From Bacteroidota bacterium (GTDB lineage: Bacteria; Bacteroidota; Bacteroidia; Chitinophagales; Chitinophagaceae), in contig JAIUNV010000002.1 of the NCBI GenBank assembly GCA_020161435.1, positions 1 through 64,000 of the forward strand: a stretch of 64,000 nucleotides of DNA, in the 5' to 3' direction. The stretch's first letter is position 1. Each line of letters opens with the position of its first letter. This document shows positions 21,431 through 30,407 of this stretch, piece after piece. The position numbers and the translations under genes are program-made. The notes below the pieces were generated by a model that made no database searches, was not told where the DNA came from, and saw nothing but the letters and a program-made list of their open reading frames with translations.

Positions 21431-24013
21431 ATGAGAAAACTTCTTTTGGTAATTGGATGCAGCCTGATGGCTATCACCAATGCGCTGTGGGCTCAACCGC
21501 TCAGTTATTATTTGCCCGACAGTATTTCTTACAACCCCAGTATTCCCAAACCTGCCGATGTAATAGGCCACGAGGTAGGCGAGTGGCATGTAACCCACGA
21601 CAAACTGGTGATGTATATGAAAGCACTGGCTGCGGCCAACCCCCAACGGATAAAGTTGCAGGTTACGGGTACTACCTACGAAGGACGCCAGCAACTGCTG
21701 CTTATTATTTCTTCGCCGGGCAATATGGGCCGCATAGAATTATTGCGTCAGCAGCATATACAATTGCTGCAACCATTAAATGCCGATAAACTTGATACAG
21801 AAGGCATGCCAGCTGTGGTAGCTATGGGCTATTCTATTCACGGAAATGAAAGCAGTGGTAGCAATGCCGCCTTGCTGGCGGCGTATTACCTGGCTGCTGC
21901 AGAAGGCCCACAAGTAGAAGACCTGCTAAGTAAAACAATCATTTTGCTGGATCCATCTTTTAACCCCGATGGACTGAACCGCTTTGCCAACTGGGCCAAC
22001 CAGCACAAAAGCAAAAACCTGGTGGCCGATCCGCAAAGCCGCGAATACAATGAGGCCTGGCCCGGCGGTCGTTTCAACCATTACTGGTTCGACCTCAACC
22101 GCGACTGGCTGCCTGCTGTACATCGCGAAAGCCAGAACCGCCTCAAATATTTTCACGACTGGAAACCCAATATCCTGACAGACCATCATGAAATGGGTAG
22201 TAATTCTACTTTCTTTTTTCAGCCGGGTGTACCCAGCCGGGTAAACCCGCTTACGCCGGTGAAGAACCAGGAACTTACCGGAAAAATCGGTCAGTTTCAT
22301 GCCCGTTTTCTCGATCGCATTGGCAGTTTGTATTTTACCAAAGAAGGCTACGATGATTTTTACTACGGTAAGGGCAGCACTTTTTCCGATATGCAGGGCG
22401 GTATTGGAATATTGTTTGAGCAAGCCAGCAGCCGTGGGCATGTGCAGGAAACGGACAACGGATTGCTGACTTTTCCTTTCACCATCCGCAATCAGTTTGT
22501 AACCACACTTTCTACATTGGAAGCTGCCAAAAATCTGCGGGTAGAGCTCCTGAATTATCAGCGTGATTTTTACAAGCAAATGATAAAAGATGCTGCGGCA
22601 GCACCGGAAAAAGAATTTGTTTTTGGTGATAATAATGATCCGCAAAAAGGAAAGATTTTAGCTCAACTGCTTACCCGCCATGGGGTAGATGTATTTGCAC
22701 TGAAAGCCGATTACAACAGTGGCAACCAGCGGTTTGCCAAAGGCAAAAGCTACATAGTGCCCGTGCCTGCGTATCAATACAAACTGATTAGAACCGTTTT
22801 TGACAAGCAACTACAATACACCGACAGTTTGTTTTATGATGTAACCACCTGGACCATGCCTATGGCATTTGGTGTACCCTTTGCTGGGGTAAATGCGCCA
22901 CAGCCACAGCTGCATGGCGACCGTGTAAGTGTGGACCAACCCAATGTGGGTACCATTGAGCCCGGTACAGCCAGCTATGGCTACCTCATGGATTGGAAAG
23001 CTTTTGAAGCGCCAAAAGCCTTGTGGAAATTGCAGCAGCGTGGAGTACAGGTAAAAGTGGCCGGCAACAGTATGCAGTTTTTAATGGATGATTCCCTGCG
23101 CAATTTTGAAAGAGGAACCATTATTATTCCTCATCAAACACAAACAATTGCTGCTAAAGAGTTGGCGAAAATAGTGGCAGATATTGCCGCAACTACTGCT
23201 GTAACGTTTACGCCTTTACGCACCGGCAATGTAACAGCAGGCAGCGATTTGGGTAGCCGCTATATGCAGAAAGTAACCACCCCCAATGTGGCCATGCTGG
23301 TAGGTACTGGCGTAAGTGCCACTGATGCTGGAGAAGTGTGGCACCTGCTGGATCAGCGGATGGATATGGGTACCACGCACCTCGATTTGGCGCAGTTTAA
23401 CCGGGCCGATCTCGACCGCTACAATACCATTATAATGGTGAGTGGCAGTTACAGTTCCATCAATAAAGAAAAGCTGAAAGCATGGGTTGATGGCGGCGGT
23501 GTACTCATTGCTTGTGAAGATGCAGTGAGCTGGCTGGCCGATAATGGTTTGGTAAAAGCAGATATGAAAAGAGTAGCACCGGCTGTGGACAGCCTCATGA
23601 AACCCAACTATTTTGCCAAAGAGCAAATAGACGGCGCACAGCGTATGAATGGCGCCATTTTTAAAGCAGACATGGATGTAACACATCCGCTTTGCTTTGG
23701 CTACACTGGCAGTACCGTTGATTTGTTTAAAACGAACAATGTATTCCTGCAAATACCAAAGAACCCATATGCAGCGCCTGTAAAATATGGCAGCAACCCG
23801 TTGCAAAGCGGTTTCATCACCCGTCAGAATTATGCAGCGTTGAAAAATTCAGCCTCGGTAATGGTGCAAACCAGCGGCGCTGGTAGGATCATTCTGATGG
23901 CCGATAACCCCAACTTCAGGGCATTTTGGCTAGGTGGTGCCAAGCTGTTTATGAATGCAATATTTTTCGGCAGAAATATTGATGCAGCTTCTGCCAGAGC
24001 TGGTGAAGAATAA
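21431..24013 (+). CDS. Secreted M14 family zinc carboxypeptidase
   Basis: The 860-residue protein has a signal peptide (MRKLLLVIGCSLMAITNALWA). Its M14 domain shows the zinc-binding HxxE at His137 and Glu140 (SIHGNESSGS), DPSFNPDGLNRFANW, the third zinc His region in LTDHHEMGSNS near 250, and the catalytic Glu330 in GILFEQASSRGH. The C-terminal 450 residues contain a beta-rich part and a segment with DRYNTIIMVSGSYSS and GGVLIACEDAVSWL that resembles a glutamine amidotransferase-like fold, as in related Bacteroidota peptidases. It should trim C-terminal residues from peptides in the periplasm or outside the cell. The start at 21431 was chosen for the signal peptide. Confidence 0.92.
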   Translation: MRKLLLVIGCSLMAITNALWAQPLSYYLPDSISYNPSIPKPADVIGHEVGEWHVTHDKLVMYMKALAAANPQRIKLQVTGTTYEGRQQLLLIISSPGNMGRIELLRQQHIQLLQPLNADKLDTEGMPAVVAMGYSIHGNESSGSNAALLAAYYLAAAEGPQVEDLLSKTIILLDPSFNPDGLNRFANWANQHKSKNLVADPQSREYNEAWPGGRFNHYWFDLNRDWLPAVHRESQNRLKYFHDWKPNILTDHHEMGSNSTFFFQPGVPSRVNPLTPVKNQELTGKIGQFHARFLDRIGSLYFTKEGYDDFYYGKGSTFSDMQGGIGILFEQASSRGHVQETDNGLLTFPFTIRNQFVTTLSTLEAAKNLRVELLNYQRDFYKQMIKDAAAAPEKEFVFGDNNDPQKGKILAQLLTRHGVDVFALKADYNSGNQRFAKGKSYIVPVPAYQYKLIRTVFDKQLQYTDSLFYDVTTWTMPMAFGVPFAGVNAPQPQLHGDRVSVDQPNVGTIEPGTASYGYLMDWKAFEAPKALWKLQQRGVQVKVAGNSMQFLMDDSLRNFERGTIIIPHQTQTIAAKELAKIVADIAATTAVTFTPLRTGNVTAGSDLGSRYMQKVTTPNVAMLVGTGVSATDAGEVWHLLDQRMDMGTTHLDLAQFNRADLDRYNTIIMVSGSYSSINKEKLKAWVDGGGVLIACEDAVSWLADNGLVKADMKRVAPAVDSLMKPNYFAKEQIDGAQRMNGAIFKADMDVTHPLCFGYTGSTVDLFKTNNVFLQIPKNPYAAPVKYGSNPLQSGFITRQNYAALKNSASVMVQTSGAGRIILMADNPNFRAFWLGGAKLFMNAIFFGRNIDAASARAGEE

Positions 24014-24053
24014 ATAATACTACTGCTATTTATAATGGTGGGCTTGTCTGGTA

Positions 24054-24689
24054 CTAATCGGGCAAGCTCACTACATGTAAGCCCGTTTCGTATTCTTTAT
24101 CCAACGCATCTACAATGGTTTGCAGGTGTGCGGGATTATTCAGAAAATCAGCCTTGCTCACGTCTACCAGCAATGTAGGCACGTTATGATTACGGATATA
24201 AGTGCTGTATGTTTCCTGAATACTGTATAAATATTCGTCGGGTATGCTTTGCTCGTAAGTACGGTTGCGTTTTTTGATGTTTTGTTGCAAGCGGCTAACC
24301 GGTGCATGCAGGTAAATTAATATTTCAGGCTGCACTATTTGCTGGTGAATGATATCGAACAGGCGTTGGTACAACCGGTATTCTTCTTCGGGTAAATTTA
24401 CCCGGGCAAAAAGCAGACATTTGGTAAACAAGTAATCGCTTACTGTAATGGTATTGAACAGGTCGCGGCTTACCAGCATATCCTTGAGCTGCTTGTAGCG
24501 TTCGGCCATGAAAAACAACTCCAGCGGAAATGCAAACTGCTTGGGATTTTCGTAAAACTTTGGCAGAAAGGGATTGTCGGCAAACTCTTCCAAAATCAAC
24601 CTTGCATCCAACCGCTTACTCAATAAATGAGCCAGTGTAGTTTTTCCTGCACCAATATTGCCTTCAATCGTAATAAAATGATACGCCAT
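24054..24689 (-). CDS. Deoxynucleoside kinase (dAK/dGK type)
   Basis: This enzyme phosphorylates deoxynucleosides for the salvage pathway. The 211-residue protein begins MAYHFITIEGNIGAGKT, with the P-loop GNIGAGKT at 10-17, followed by the LEEFADNPFLPKFYENP motif that binds substrate and the lid region RNRTYEQSIPDEYL. The ERYKQLKDM segment fits the same family. Sequence alone does not separate deoxyadenosine from deoxyguanosine kinases. It is directly upstream of folK on the same strand (37 nt), so the two may be co-transcribed with the kinase downstream. Confidence 0.92.
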   Translation of the reverse strand: MAYHFITIEGNIGAGKTTLAHLLSKRLDARLILEEFADNPFLPKFYENPKQFAFPLELFFMAERYKQLKDMLVSRDLFNTITVSDYLFTKCLLFARVNLPEEEYRLYQRLFDIIHQQIVQPEILIYLHAPVSRLQQNIKKRNRTYEQSIPDEYLYSIQETYSTYIRNHNVPTLLVDVSKADFLNNPAHLQTIVDALDKEYETGLHVVSLPD

Positions 24690-24726
24690 GTACTTGTTTC
24701 AACCCTTGCGGCAAAACAAATAAGGT

Positions 24727-25239
24727 TCAGTCATTTTCAGCAGAAAATTTCTTCACATCCAGCGTATCGGGGCACTCGGTGAGCAACTGGTGCATGGTTT
24801 TGTTGAACACCGGATGTAGCAGGTTAGGGGCAATTTCTACCAAAGGAATGAGCGTAAACCTGCGAACGTGCAGATAGGGGTGAGGAATGGTGAGTTCCGG
24901 CCGGTCGATAATGTTGTTGTTGAAAAATAGGATATCAATATCAATCACCCTCGGGCCAAACTTTACCGTACGTTCCCTGCCCATTTTTTGTTCAATAAGA
25001 AGTGCTGTTTGCAGCAATGATTCTGCATCCAGATGGGTGTGCAGGCATAGCACCTGATTGAGGAAAGCGGGCTGTGGAATGTTGCCCCAGGCACTGGTTT
25101 CGTACAAAGAAGAATGGTGGATAACGGGCCCGGCAGCTTGCTCCAGCAGCTGTTTTGCTTTGGCTAACTGAACCTCCCGGCTACCCATGTTTCCGCCGGT
25201 AAGTAAATAAGCTGTGTTTATAGAACGTTTGTCTGTCAC
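24727..25239 (-). CDS. folK: HPPK, folate biosynthesis pyrophosphokinase
   Basis: FolK transfers pyrophosphate from ATP to 6-hydroxymethyl-7,8-dihydropterin on the way to folate. Family landmarks are AYLLTGGNMGSRE at the start, QPAFLNQVLCLHT, and the catalytic signature GRERTVKFGPRVIDIDILFF split across residues near 90-110, then IPHPYLHVRRFTLIPLVEIAP. No ATG fits: the long open frame overlaps the divergent sppA start. A GTG at 25239 gives 170 residues (MTDKRSINTAYLL), the usual length. An AAGGA lies about 11 bases upstream, and an imperfect -7 box (gatatttg) ends five bases before the GTG. Confidence 0.9.
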   Translation of the reverse strand: MTDKRSINTAYLLTGGNMGSREVQLAKAKQLLEQAAGPVIHHSSLYETSAWGNIPQPAFLNQVLCLHTHLDAESLLQTALLIEQKMGRERTVKFGPRVIDIDILFFNNNIIDRPELTIPHPYLHVRRFTLIPLVEIAPNLLHPVFNKTMHQLLTECPDTLDVKKFSAEND

Positions 25240-25297
25240 AGGGGCAAATATCCTTATTTTCGGCTGCTGTTCATATTCATCCGGATTTTCATTCATC

Positions 25298-27073
25298 ATG
25301 CGCAATTTTCTTAAAATATTCCTGGCTACGTTTTTAGCAATCTGTGTTTTTACATTCATCATGTTTTTGCTGGGCATCGGCATTTTTAGTGCTGCCACCA
25401 GCGATGATGTGCCCGAAGTAAAAGAAAATACCGTGTTGGTAATAGACATTAGCAAACCCATGATGGAGCAACGGGTAGAGCAGGGCTTGCCCATACCCGG
25501 TGCTCAGGCAGATGATATGTTGGGCCTGCACGATGTAATTGCTGCCATAGATGCTGCTGCAAAAGAACCCAAAATAAAAGGCATCTACCTGGTGGGGGCC
25601 AACAATGCTCTGGGTTTTGCTAACAGTTCAGAATTACGCCATGCTTTGCTGCGTTTTAAGCAAAGCAAAAAGTTCATGTATGCCTATGCCAACTATTACG
25701 AACAACGGGCGTATGAACTGGCTGCTGTGGCCGACTTCATTTACATGAACCCCGCCGGAAGCCTCGATTGGCAAGGGTTTGGCGTTCAACTGGCATTTTT
25801 TAAAGATGCGTTAGACAAACTGGGGGTTGCTCCTGAAATATTTTATGCCGGTCAGTTTAAAAGTGCAACTGAGCCTTACCGCCTTACTAAAATGAGTGAG
25901 GCAAACCGCTTGCAAATGACTGACATGCTGCAACAATTGTACAGTCATTTTTTACAAAATATTGCCAGCAGCAGACCCAAGGCAGATACCGCAGCGCTGC
26001 GGGTATTAGCCCATGAACTCGGCATGCAATCAGCACAAGATGCTGTAACTGCCGGCCTCATCGACAAATTGTTGTACGATGATGAAGTGAAAGAAATTAT
26101 TGCCAAAAAAACCGGAGCGGCCAATATTGAAAAAATCAATTTCATGGCAGTAAAAGACTTCATAGAAGTGGCGCTGCAGGCGAAAGAACAACCAACTGAT
26201 AAAATAGCAGTGATATTTGCCGAGGGTGAAATTGTAAATGGCAAAAGTGGCGACGGTACCATTGGCGGCGAAACAATACGGCAACTGCTGCGCAAAGCCC
26301 GGTTCGACAAAAATGTAAAAGCGGTAGTGCTGAGGATAAACAGTCCTGGTGGTAGTGCGCTGGCTTCCGAAGTAATTTGGCGGGAAGTGGAACTGGTAAA
26401 AAAAGAAAAACCATTGGTGGTAAGCATGGGTGATTATGCAGCAAGTGGTGGCTATTTTATTAGTTGTGGAGCTGATAGCATTTTTGCACAACCCGGCACC
26501 CTCACCGGTAGCATTGGTGTGTATAGCATGCTCTTTGATGCCAGTAAATTGATGTCGCAAAAACTGGGTATCACTTTCGATGAAGTGAGTACTGCTCCGG
26601 CAGCCAGCATGGGCACGCCTTTCCGTAGCATGAGTGCCGTGGAGCGACGTTTTTTTCAAAACGGGGTAGACTCTACTTATCAGCAGTTTTTGCGCAAAGT
26701 GGCCAACGGAAGGGGCATGACTATAGCCGCGGTAGACAGCGTAGCACAGGGCCGGGTGTGGAGTGGCAATACTGCCATCACCAAAGGTTTGGCCGATAAA
26801 ATAGGCACGCTGCAAGATGCAATAGCCTGTGCAGCCCGCATGGCAAAAACCACTTCGTACAGCCTGCGGCAGTGGCCGGAAGTGGAGACGCTCTGGGATA
26901 AACTGTTCAACGAAAAAAAGGACCAGCAAACGAGTATGGCTATTACCATACAACAACAGTTAGGTGTAGAATTTACCACTGCGTGGAAGCACATACAGCT
27001 GCTGAAACAGCAGGCCGGTACTCCGCAAATGCGCCTTCCTTTTTTTGTAATGCCTCCGGCAAATGGTAAGTAA
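25298..27073 (+). CDS. sppA: Signal peptide peptidase SppA, 67K type
   Basis: SppA is a membrane-bound Ser/Lys protease that degrades released signal peptides. The 591-residue protein has one N-terminal membrane helix (FLKIFLATFLAICVFTFIMF) and two tandem crotonase-fold domains, as in the 67K form. The nucleophile is Ser383 in YAASGGYFISCG, followed by PGTLTGSIGVYSM. The general-base Lys belongs to the N-terminal domain, probably in the region SATEPYRLTKMSEANR. The ATG at 25298 puts the membrane helix at the start; a -7-like box tattttcg lies at 25255-25262. It is divergent from folK. Confidence 0.94.
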   Translation: MRNFLKIFLATFLAICVFTFIMFLLGIGIFSAATSDDVPEVKENTVLVIDISKPMMEQRVEQGLPIPGAQADDMLGLHDVIAAIDAAAKEPKIKGIYLVGANNALGFANSSELRHALLRFKQSKKFMYAYANYYEQRAYELAAVADFIYMNPAGSLDWQGFGVQLAFFKDALDKLGVAPEIFYAGQFKSATEPYRLTKMSEANRLQMTDMLQQLYSHFLQNIASSRPKADTAALRVLAHELGMQSAQDAVTAGLIDKLLYDDEVKEIIAKKTGAANIEKINFMAVKDFIEVALQAKEQPTDKIAVIFAEGEIVNGKSGDGTIGGETIRQLLRKARFDKNVKAVVLRINSPGGSALASEVIWREVELVKKEKPLVVSMGDYAASGGYFISCGADSIFAQPGTLTGSIGVYSMLFDASKLMSQKLGITFDEVSTAPAASMGTPFRSMSAVERRFFQNGVDSTYQQFLRKVANGRGMTIAAVDSVAQGRVWSGNTAITKGLADKIGTLQDAIACAARMAKTTSYSLRQWPEVETLWDKLFNEKKDQQTSMAITIQQQLGVEFTTAWKHIQLLKQQAGTPQMRLPFFVMPPANGK

Positions 27074-27103
27074 ATAATTGCGCATTTGTGCAGCACAATC
27101 TGA

Positions 27104-27111
27104 TACTTTTG
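27104..27111 (+). promoter_or_regulatory. -7 promoter box abutting the ABC-2 permease start
   Basis: tacttttg matches TAnnTTTG and ends five bases before the ATG at 27117, so the transcript is probably leaderless. TTTG at 27085-27088 could be the -33 element. Confidence 0.65.
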
Positions 27112-27116
27112 CCGCC

Positions 27117-28247
27117 ATGAGTGCAAACCATCCATCAAAGCCCTACAGTCAGGTAACCGCCATGCTGGCCATTACCAAAGGAGCTTTGAAAGCCATTTTC
27201 AGAAGTCCCTCTGCAGTACTATTCAGCATTGCTTTTCCGCTCATTTTTATATTGGTGTTTGGCTTTATTGGTGGTGGTGGCGGTATTACTACCTACCGTG
27301 TGGTGCTCGAAAAAAACAGCGACACCAGCAACCATGTTATTGCAGCATTAAAAACCATTCCTAATGTAAAGTTTGTTGTACCAGAGTCGGACGAAGAATT
27401 ACAATCGGAGTTGAAAAAAGGTCGCATTACGGGCATACTCGGGGTGTATAAAAATGATCATGCAAAAGATTCAACGCATCCTTACCGGGTGAGCTTTCGG
27501 TCTACCAGTGCCAGCGGAGACAAGCTCTCCACTTTTTTGCCATTTTTGGAAAATGTCGTGAGTAAAATTGATGCCCGCATTTATCCTGAAAAACAGAGTT
27601 ACGCTTCGTTTGATGCACCCGTTATAGAAGAAGTTCGTAAGTACCGGACGATTGATTTTATTTTACCCGGTCAGTTAGGTTTTTCTTTGCTGAGTGCTGG
27701 TGTATTTGGCGTGGCTTTTTTGTTTTTTAACCTGCGCCAAACCCTTGTGCTGAAAAGGTTTTATGCCACACCTGTCAACCGTACCATGATTGTATTGGGC
27801 GAAGGCATTGCCCGGGTAATATTTCAATTAGTAACAGCTGTTGTTATTATCGGTATTGGCACGTTTGCTTTTAAGTTTACACTGGTAAATGGCTGGATTA
27901 CTTTTCTGGAAATACTAGTATTGAGTTTTATAGCATTGTTGGTATTTATGGGCTTCGGCTTTATTGTAAGCAGCGTGGCTAAAAATGAATCTTCTATTCC
28001 ACCGTTTGCTAACCTCATTACGTTGCCACAATTTTTACTGGCCGGTACCTTTTTCAGTATCGATGTTTTTCCTAGTTGGTTGCAACCCATTTGCCGCATT
28101 TTACCGCTGACTTATTTCAACGATGCCATGCGTAAAATTGCTTTTGAAGGAGCTCACTTGTGGGATACGGGTTTTGAAATTGGCATCATTGTGCTGTGGG
28201 GAATTGTGGTGTATGCTGTGGCTGTAAAAGTGTTTAAGTGGGAATAA
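27117..28247 (+). CDS. ABC-2 type transporter permease
   Basis: The 376-residue protein has the ABC-2 permease pattern. A membrane helix near 25-45 (FSIAFPLIFILVFGFIGGG) is followed by a soluble domain of about 140 residues and then five more hydrophobic segments, including FVMGFGFIVSSVAKNESS-like sequence near 290 and the typical LAGTFFSIDVFPSWLQPIC before the last helix. It would form the membrane channel of an export ABC transporter. No ATPase gene is adjacent in the window, so the partner must be encoded elsewhere or be shared. The next gene starts nine bases after the stop and is probably co-transcribed. Confidence 0.85.
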   Translation: MSANHPSKPYSQVTAMLAITKGALKAIFRSPSAVLFSIAFPLIFILVFGFIGGGGGITTYRVVLEKNSDTSNHVIAALKTIPNVKFVVPESDEELQSELKKGRITGILGVYKNDHAKDSTHPYRVSFRSTSASGDKLSTFLPFLENVVSKIDARIYPEKQSYASFDAPVIEEVRKYRTIDFILPGQLGFSLLSAGVFGVAFLFFNLRQTLVLKRFYATPVNRTMIVLGEGIARVIFQLVTAVVIIGIGTFAFKFTLVNGWITFLEILVLSFIALLVFMGFGFIVSSVAKNESSIPPFANLITLPQFLLAGTFFSIDVFPSWLQPICRILPLTYFNDAMRKIAFEGAHLWDTGFEIGIIVLWGIVVYAVAVKVFKWE

Positions 28248-28256
28248 AAAAAAGGT

Positions 28257-28784
28257 ATGAAAATAATAAAGCTGGGTTTGTTGAGTGTGCTGGTTTTCGG
28301 GTTGCTCTTTTGGGGTATCACGTTGTTGTTTCCGTCTAATACGGTTATCAGCAGAGCACTCAATATTGCTGCTGATTCCGGGCAATTAATGCGTAGTATT
28401 TCAGCAAATGAAATATCGGTTCAAACGCTGCTGAGCGGCAATGAAAAACTGGTGGTAAAAACAGCTGACATCCCTTTTTACGATGACGATTTGTTTAACC
28501 AGCAGGCTGGTCAGCAGCCCATACATGCCGATACATTGTTTTTTCAAATTCAGCAATCTGCTGCAGTGATTGCCAATGGTGGTATTGCTTTTTACCAATT
28601 GCAAAAAGATAGCACCACCACGCAAATGTTTTATGTGTTTCAGACCCCGTGGTACAAACCACTGCTGAAAATGAAAATGATGATGGCTGATAAAGCATAT
28701 GGTCCCGGCCTCGATAGTGCGTTGAAGTGCTGTGCAATTGCTTGGGCGCAAACGAAGACTGACAGCATACTTCACCATCCATAA
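28257..28784 (+). CDS. Membrane-anchored protein of unknown function (SRPBCC-like start)
   Basis: The 175-residue protein has one N-terminal hydrophobic segment (LGLLSVLVFGLLFWGITLLF) followed by PSNTVISRALNIAADSGQL. This opening resembles Bacteroidota SRPBCC (START-like) proteins, where a membrane anchor precedes the first strand. The rest does not follow that family clearly, so the protein may be a divergent member. Its C-terminal half has DTLFFQIQQSAAVIANGGIAFYQL and a PWYKPLLKMKMMM segment. It is nine bases after the ABC-2 permease, so a shared envelope role is possible. No function can be assigned. Confidence 0.6.
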   Translation: MKIIKLGLLSVLVFGLLFWGITLLFPSNTVISRALNIAADSGQLMRSISANEISVQTLLSGNEKLVVKTADIPFYDDDLFNQQAGQQPIHADTLFFQIQQSAAVIANGGIAFYQLQKDSTTTQMFYVFQTPWYKPLLKMKMMMADKAYGPGLDSALKCCAIAWAQTKTDSILHHP

Positions 28785-28865
28785 ACTGCTAAAATTATCA
28801 TTGGCCATGCTGAATAAAAGCATCGCCTTCTAAACATTGCGATATTCGCAGCAATAGCAAATCAG

Positions 28866-29498
28866 ATGAAAACAAACGAAAGGGTAGTAGCCGAAAAACT
28901 GTTGCAAATTGAAGCCATCAGGTTGAATGCCGATCAACCATTTACGTGGGCCAGTGGCTGGAAAAGTCCCATTTACTGCGACAACAGAAAAACGCTGGGT
29001 TTTCCTTTTGTGAGGGATTACATTAAAAGCGAATTGTGCAACGTCATTTTCTCGGAGTTTCCCGATATTGATATGCTGGCAGGTGTGGCTACGGCTGGTA
29101 TTGCATGGGGTGCTATGGCTGCCGACCAACTGAAACTACCTTACATTTATGTTCGCCCAAAACCCAAAGAGCATGGCTTAGGTAACCAAATTGAAGGCTA
29201 CTACGAAAAAGGCCAGAAAGTATTGGTGATTGAAGACCTGGTGAGCACTGGTAAAAGCAGCTTGCAGGTTGTAGATGTTATTCGAAACGCAGGCATGGAA
29301 GTGGCAGGTATGGTTGCCATTTTTACATATGGATTTCCGCAGGCAGCCGAAGCTTTCGACAAGGCTGGTGTGCCTTTCAAAGCACTCACCAACTATCCAA
29401 CGCTGATCGATTTGGCCATTGAGCGGCAAATCATTTCTGCCAATCAACAGGAAGTATTACTGCAATGGAGTCAGGATCCTGCCAATTGGCAACTATAA
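28866..29498 (+). CDS. pyrE: Orotate phosphoribosyltransferase
   Basis: PyrE joins orotate and PRPP to form OMP in pyrimidine synthesis. The 210-residue protein has the N-terminal ADQPFTWASGWKSPIYCDNR typical of the family, GVATAGIAWGAMAAD, the catalytic loop RPKPKEHGLGNQIEG, and the PRPP-binding motif VLVIEDLVSTGKSS near 119-132. Length is standard. It is followed after six bases by a small HMA-domain gene, which is probably on the same transcript. Its relative pyrR lies 18 kb away in this window. Confidence 0.95.
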   Translation: MKTNERVVAEKLLQIEAIRLNADQPFTWASGWKSPIYCDNRKTLGFPFVRDYIKSELCNVIFSEFPDIDMLAGVATAGIAWGAMAADQLKLPYIYVRPKPKEHGLGNQIEGYYEKGQKVLVIEDLVSTGKSSLQVVDVIRNAGMEVAGMVAIFTYGFPQAAEAFDKAGVPFKALTNYPTLIDLAIERQIISANQQEVLLQWSQDPANWQL

Positions 29499-29504
29499 TT
29501 TTTC

Positions 29505-29879
29505 ATGTCAAAATCATCTTTTATGAAGCTTCTGTATTCTTTTCTTGTTTTGTTGTTGATGACATCTGCAGCGCAGGCACAACAACCCAAGCAGCAACGG
29601 GCAGAAATAAAAGTGCCTCAAGCTACTTGTGAGCCTTGCAAACAAATCATTGAGCAAACGGCGCCAAAGTATGTAGACGGCCTCATCAAAATCAATGTGA
29701 TTTTTAAAAGAGGCGTAGCGTTAGTTACCTGGTATCCTGACCGTACCAATCTCGAAGAAATAAAAACGGCAATTGCTAATGCCGGCTTTGATGCCGATGA
29801 TGTAATGGCCAATCCGGATACTTATAAAAAACTACCGGCCTGTTGTAAAAAACCGGAAGTTGCACCATCACCGAAATAA
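29505..29879 (+). CDS. Secreted heavy-metal-associated (HMA) domain protein
   Basis: The 124-residue protein has a signal peptide (MKLLYSFLVLLLMTSAAQA; start at 29505 or 29523) and one HMA-like domain with the metal-binding pair in ATCEPCK, near residues 43-49. The family pattern continues with VDGLIKINVIFKRGVALVTW and LEEIKTAIANAGFDADD. A second Cys pair, ACCKKP, closes the protein and could bind metal too. It is likely to carry copper or another soft metal in the periplasm. It follows pyrE closely, but no metal transporter is nearby. Its last 12 bases overlap the convergent lipoprotein gene. Confidence 0.85.
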   Translation: MSKSSFMKLLYSFLVLLLMTSAAQAQQPKQQRAEIKVPQATCEPCKQIIEQTAPKYVDGLIKINVIFKRGVALVTWYPDRTNLEEIKTAIANAGFDADDVMANPDTYKKLPACCKKPEVAPSPK

Positions 29880-30329
29880 TTTTTCCAGCATTTGTCTGGT
29901 AAAAGCGCCCCGTTGTGAAAAAGGAATTTTCCAGCGGGGCTTTTTCTTGCCTGCCATGGCAAAACCTTCAATTTGATAAGGAATGCTGCCGCCCAGTAAT
30001 AACTTCATGGATTGGCCCAGCAACAATTGATTGCCTAACTGAATGCGAACCGGCAATGAACTATTGGCCAAACCTGGCATTTGTATCAGCGTATCCATGT
30101 TGGCTTTGCCAGCCACCTGATTGTTGATGCTCAAGATAGCTTCTACCCGATTGAGCTGAACAGCAAATGCATTGGGGTTGTAAAAGGATAGCTCAACAAC
30201 GCCATCTGTATTTTTCAAGTCGATTGATTGCACCTGAATTGTACTAATGCTGCTGTATTGTAATGCCTGAGGCACTTTGCATGCTGCCAATTGCAACAAT
30301 AGGGTAGCTATAATGAAGATTTTTTGCAT
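29868..30329 (-). CDS. LEA type 2 family lipoprotein
   Basis: The 153-residue protein has a lipoprotein signal with lipobox LAAC (Cys at about residue 17). The mature part matches the LEA-14/WHy pattern: VQSIDLKNTDGVVELSFYNPNAF, with the conserved N-P-N and a following Val-rich strand, then VQLNRVEAILSINNQVAG and LPVRIQLG. Such domains form a beta sandwich and are often envelope lipoproteins of unknown role. Its 3' end overlaps the HMA gene by 12 bases, and the HMA terminator lies inside its coding sequence on the other strand. Confidence 0.85.
   Translation of the reverse strand: MQKIFIIATLLLQLAACKVPQALQYSSISTIQVQSIDLKNTDGVVELSFYNPNAFAVQLNRVEAILSINNQVAGKANMDTLIQMPGLANSSLPVRIQLGNQLLLGQSMKLLLGGSIPYQIEGFAMAGKKKPRWKIPFSQRGAFTRQMLEKLFR
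29907..29945 (+). terminator. Terminator of the pyrE-HMA unit, inside the convergent LEA gene
   Basis: gccccgttg pairs with ccagcggggc (with one bulge), and inner gaaaa/ttttc extends the stem, followed by ttttt on the plus strand. It lies within the 3' coding part of the antisense lipoprotein gene. Confidence 0.75.
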
Positions 30330-30407
30330 GCATCAAAAATACAGATGCTGTAGCTTGCCCGCTCACCGCACAAACCGTGTCAAAAAAACGTCTATTGATT
30401 CCTGAAC

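Noticed and set aside
26030..26956. Minus-strand frame of 308 residues opposite sppA
   Set aside because: SppA motifs on the plus strand are clear; the opposite frame is Phe/His-rich without motifs.
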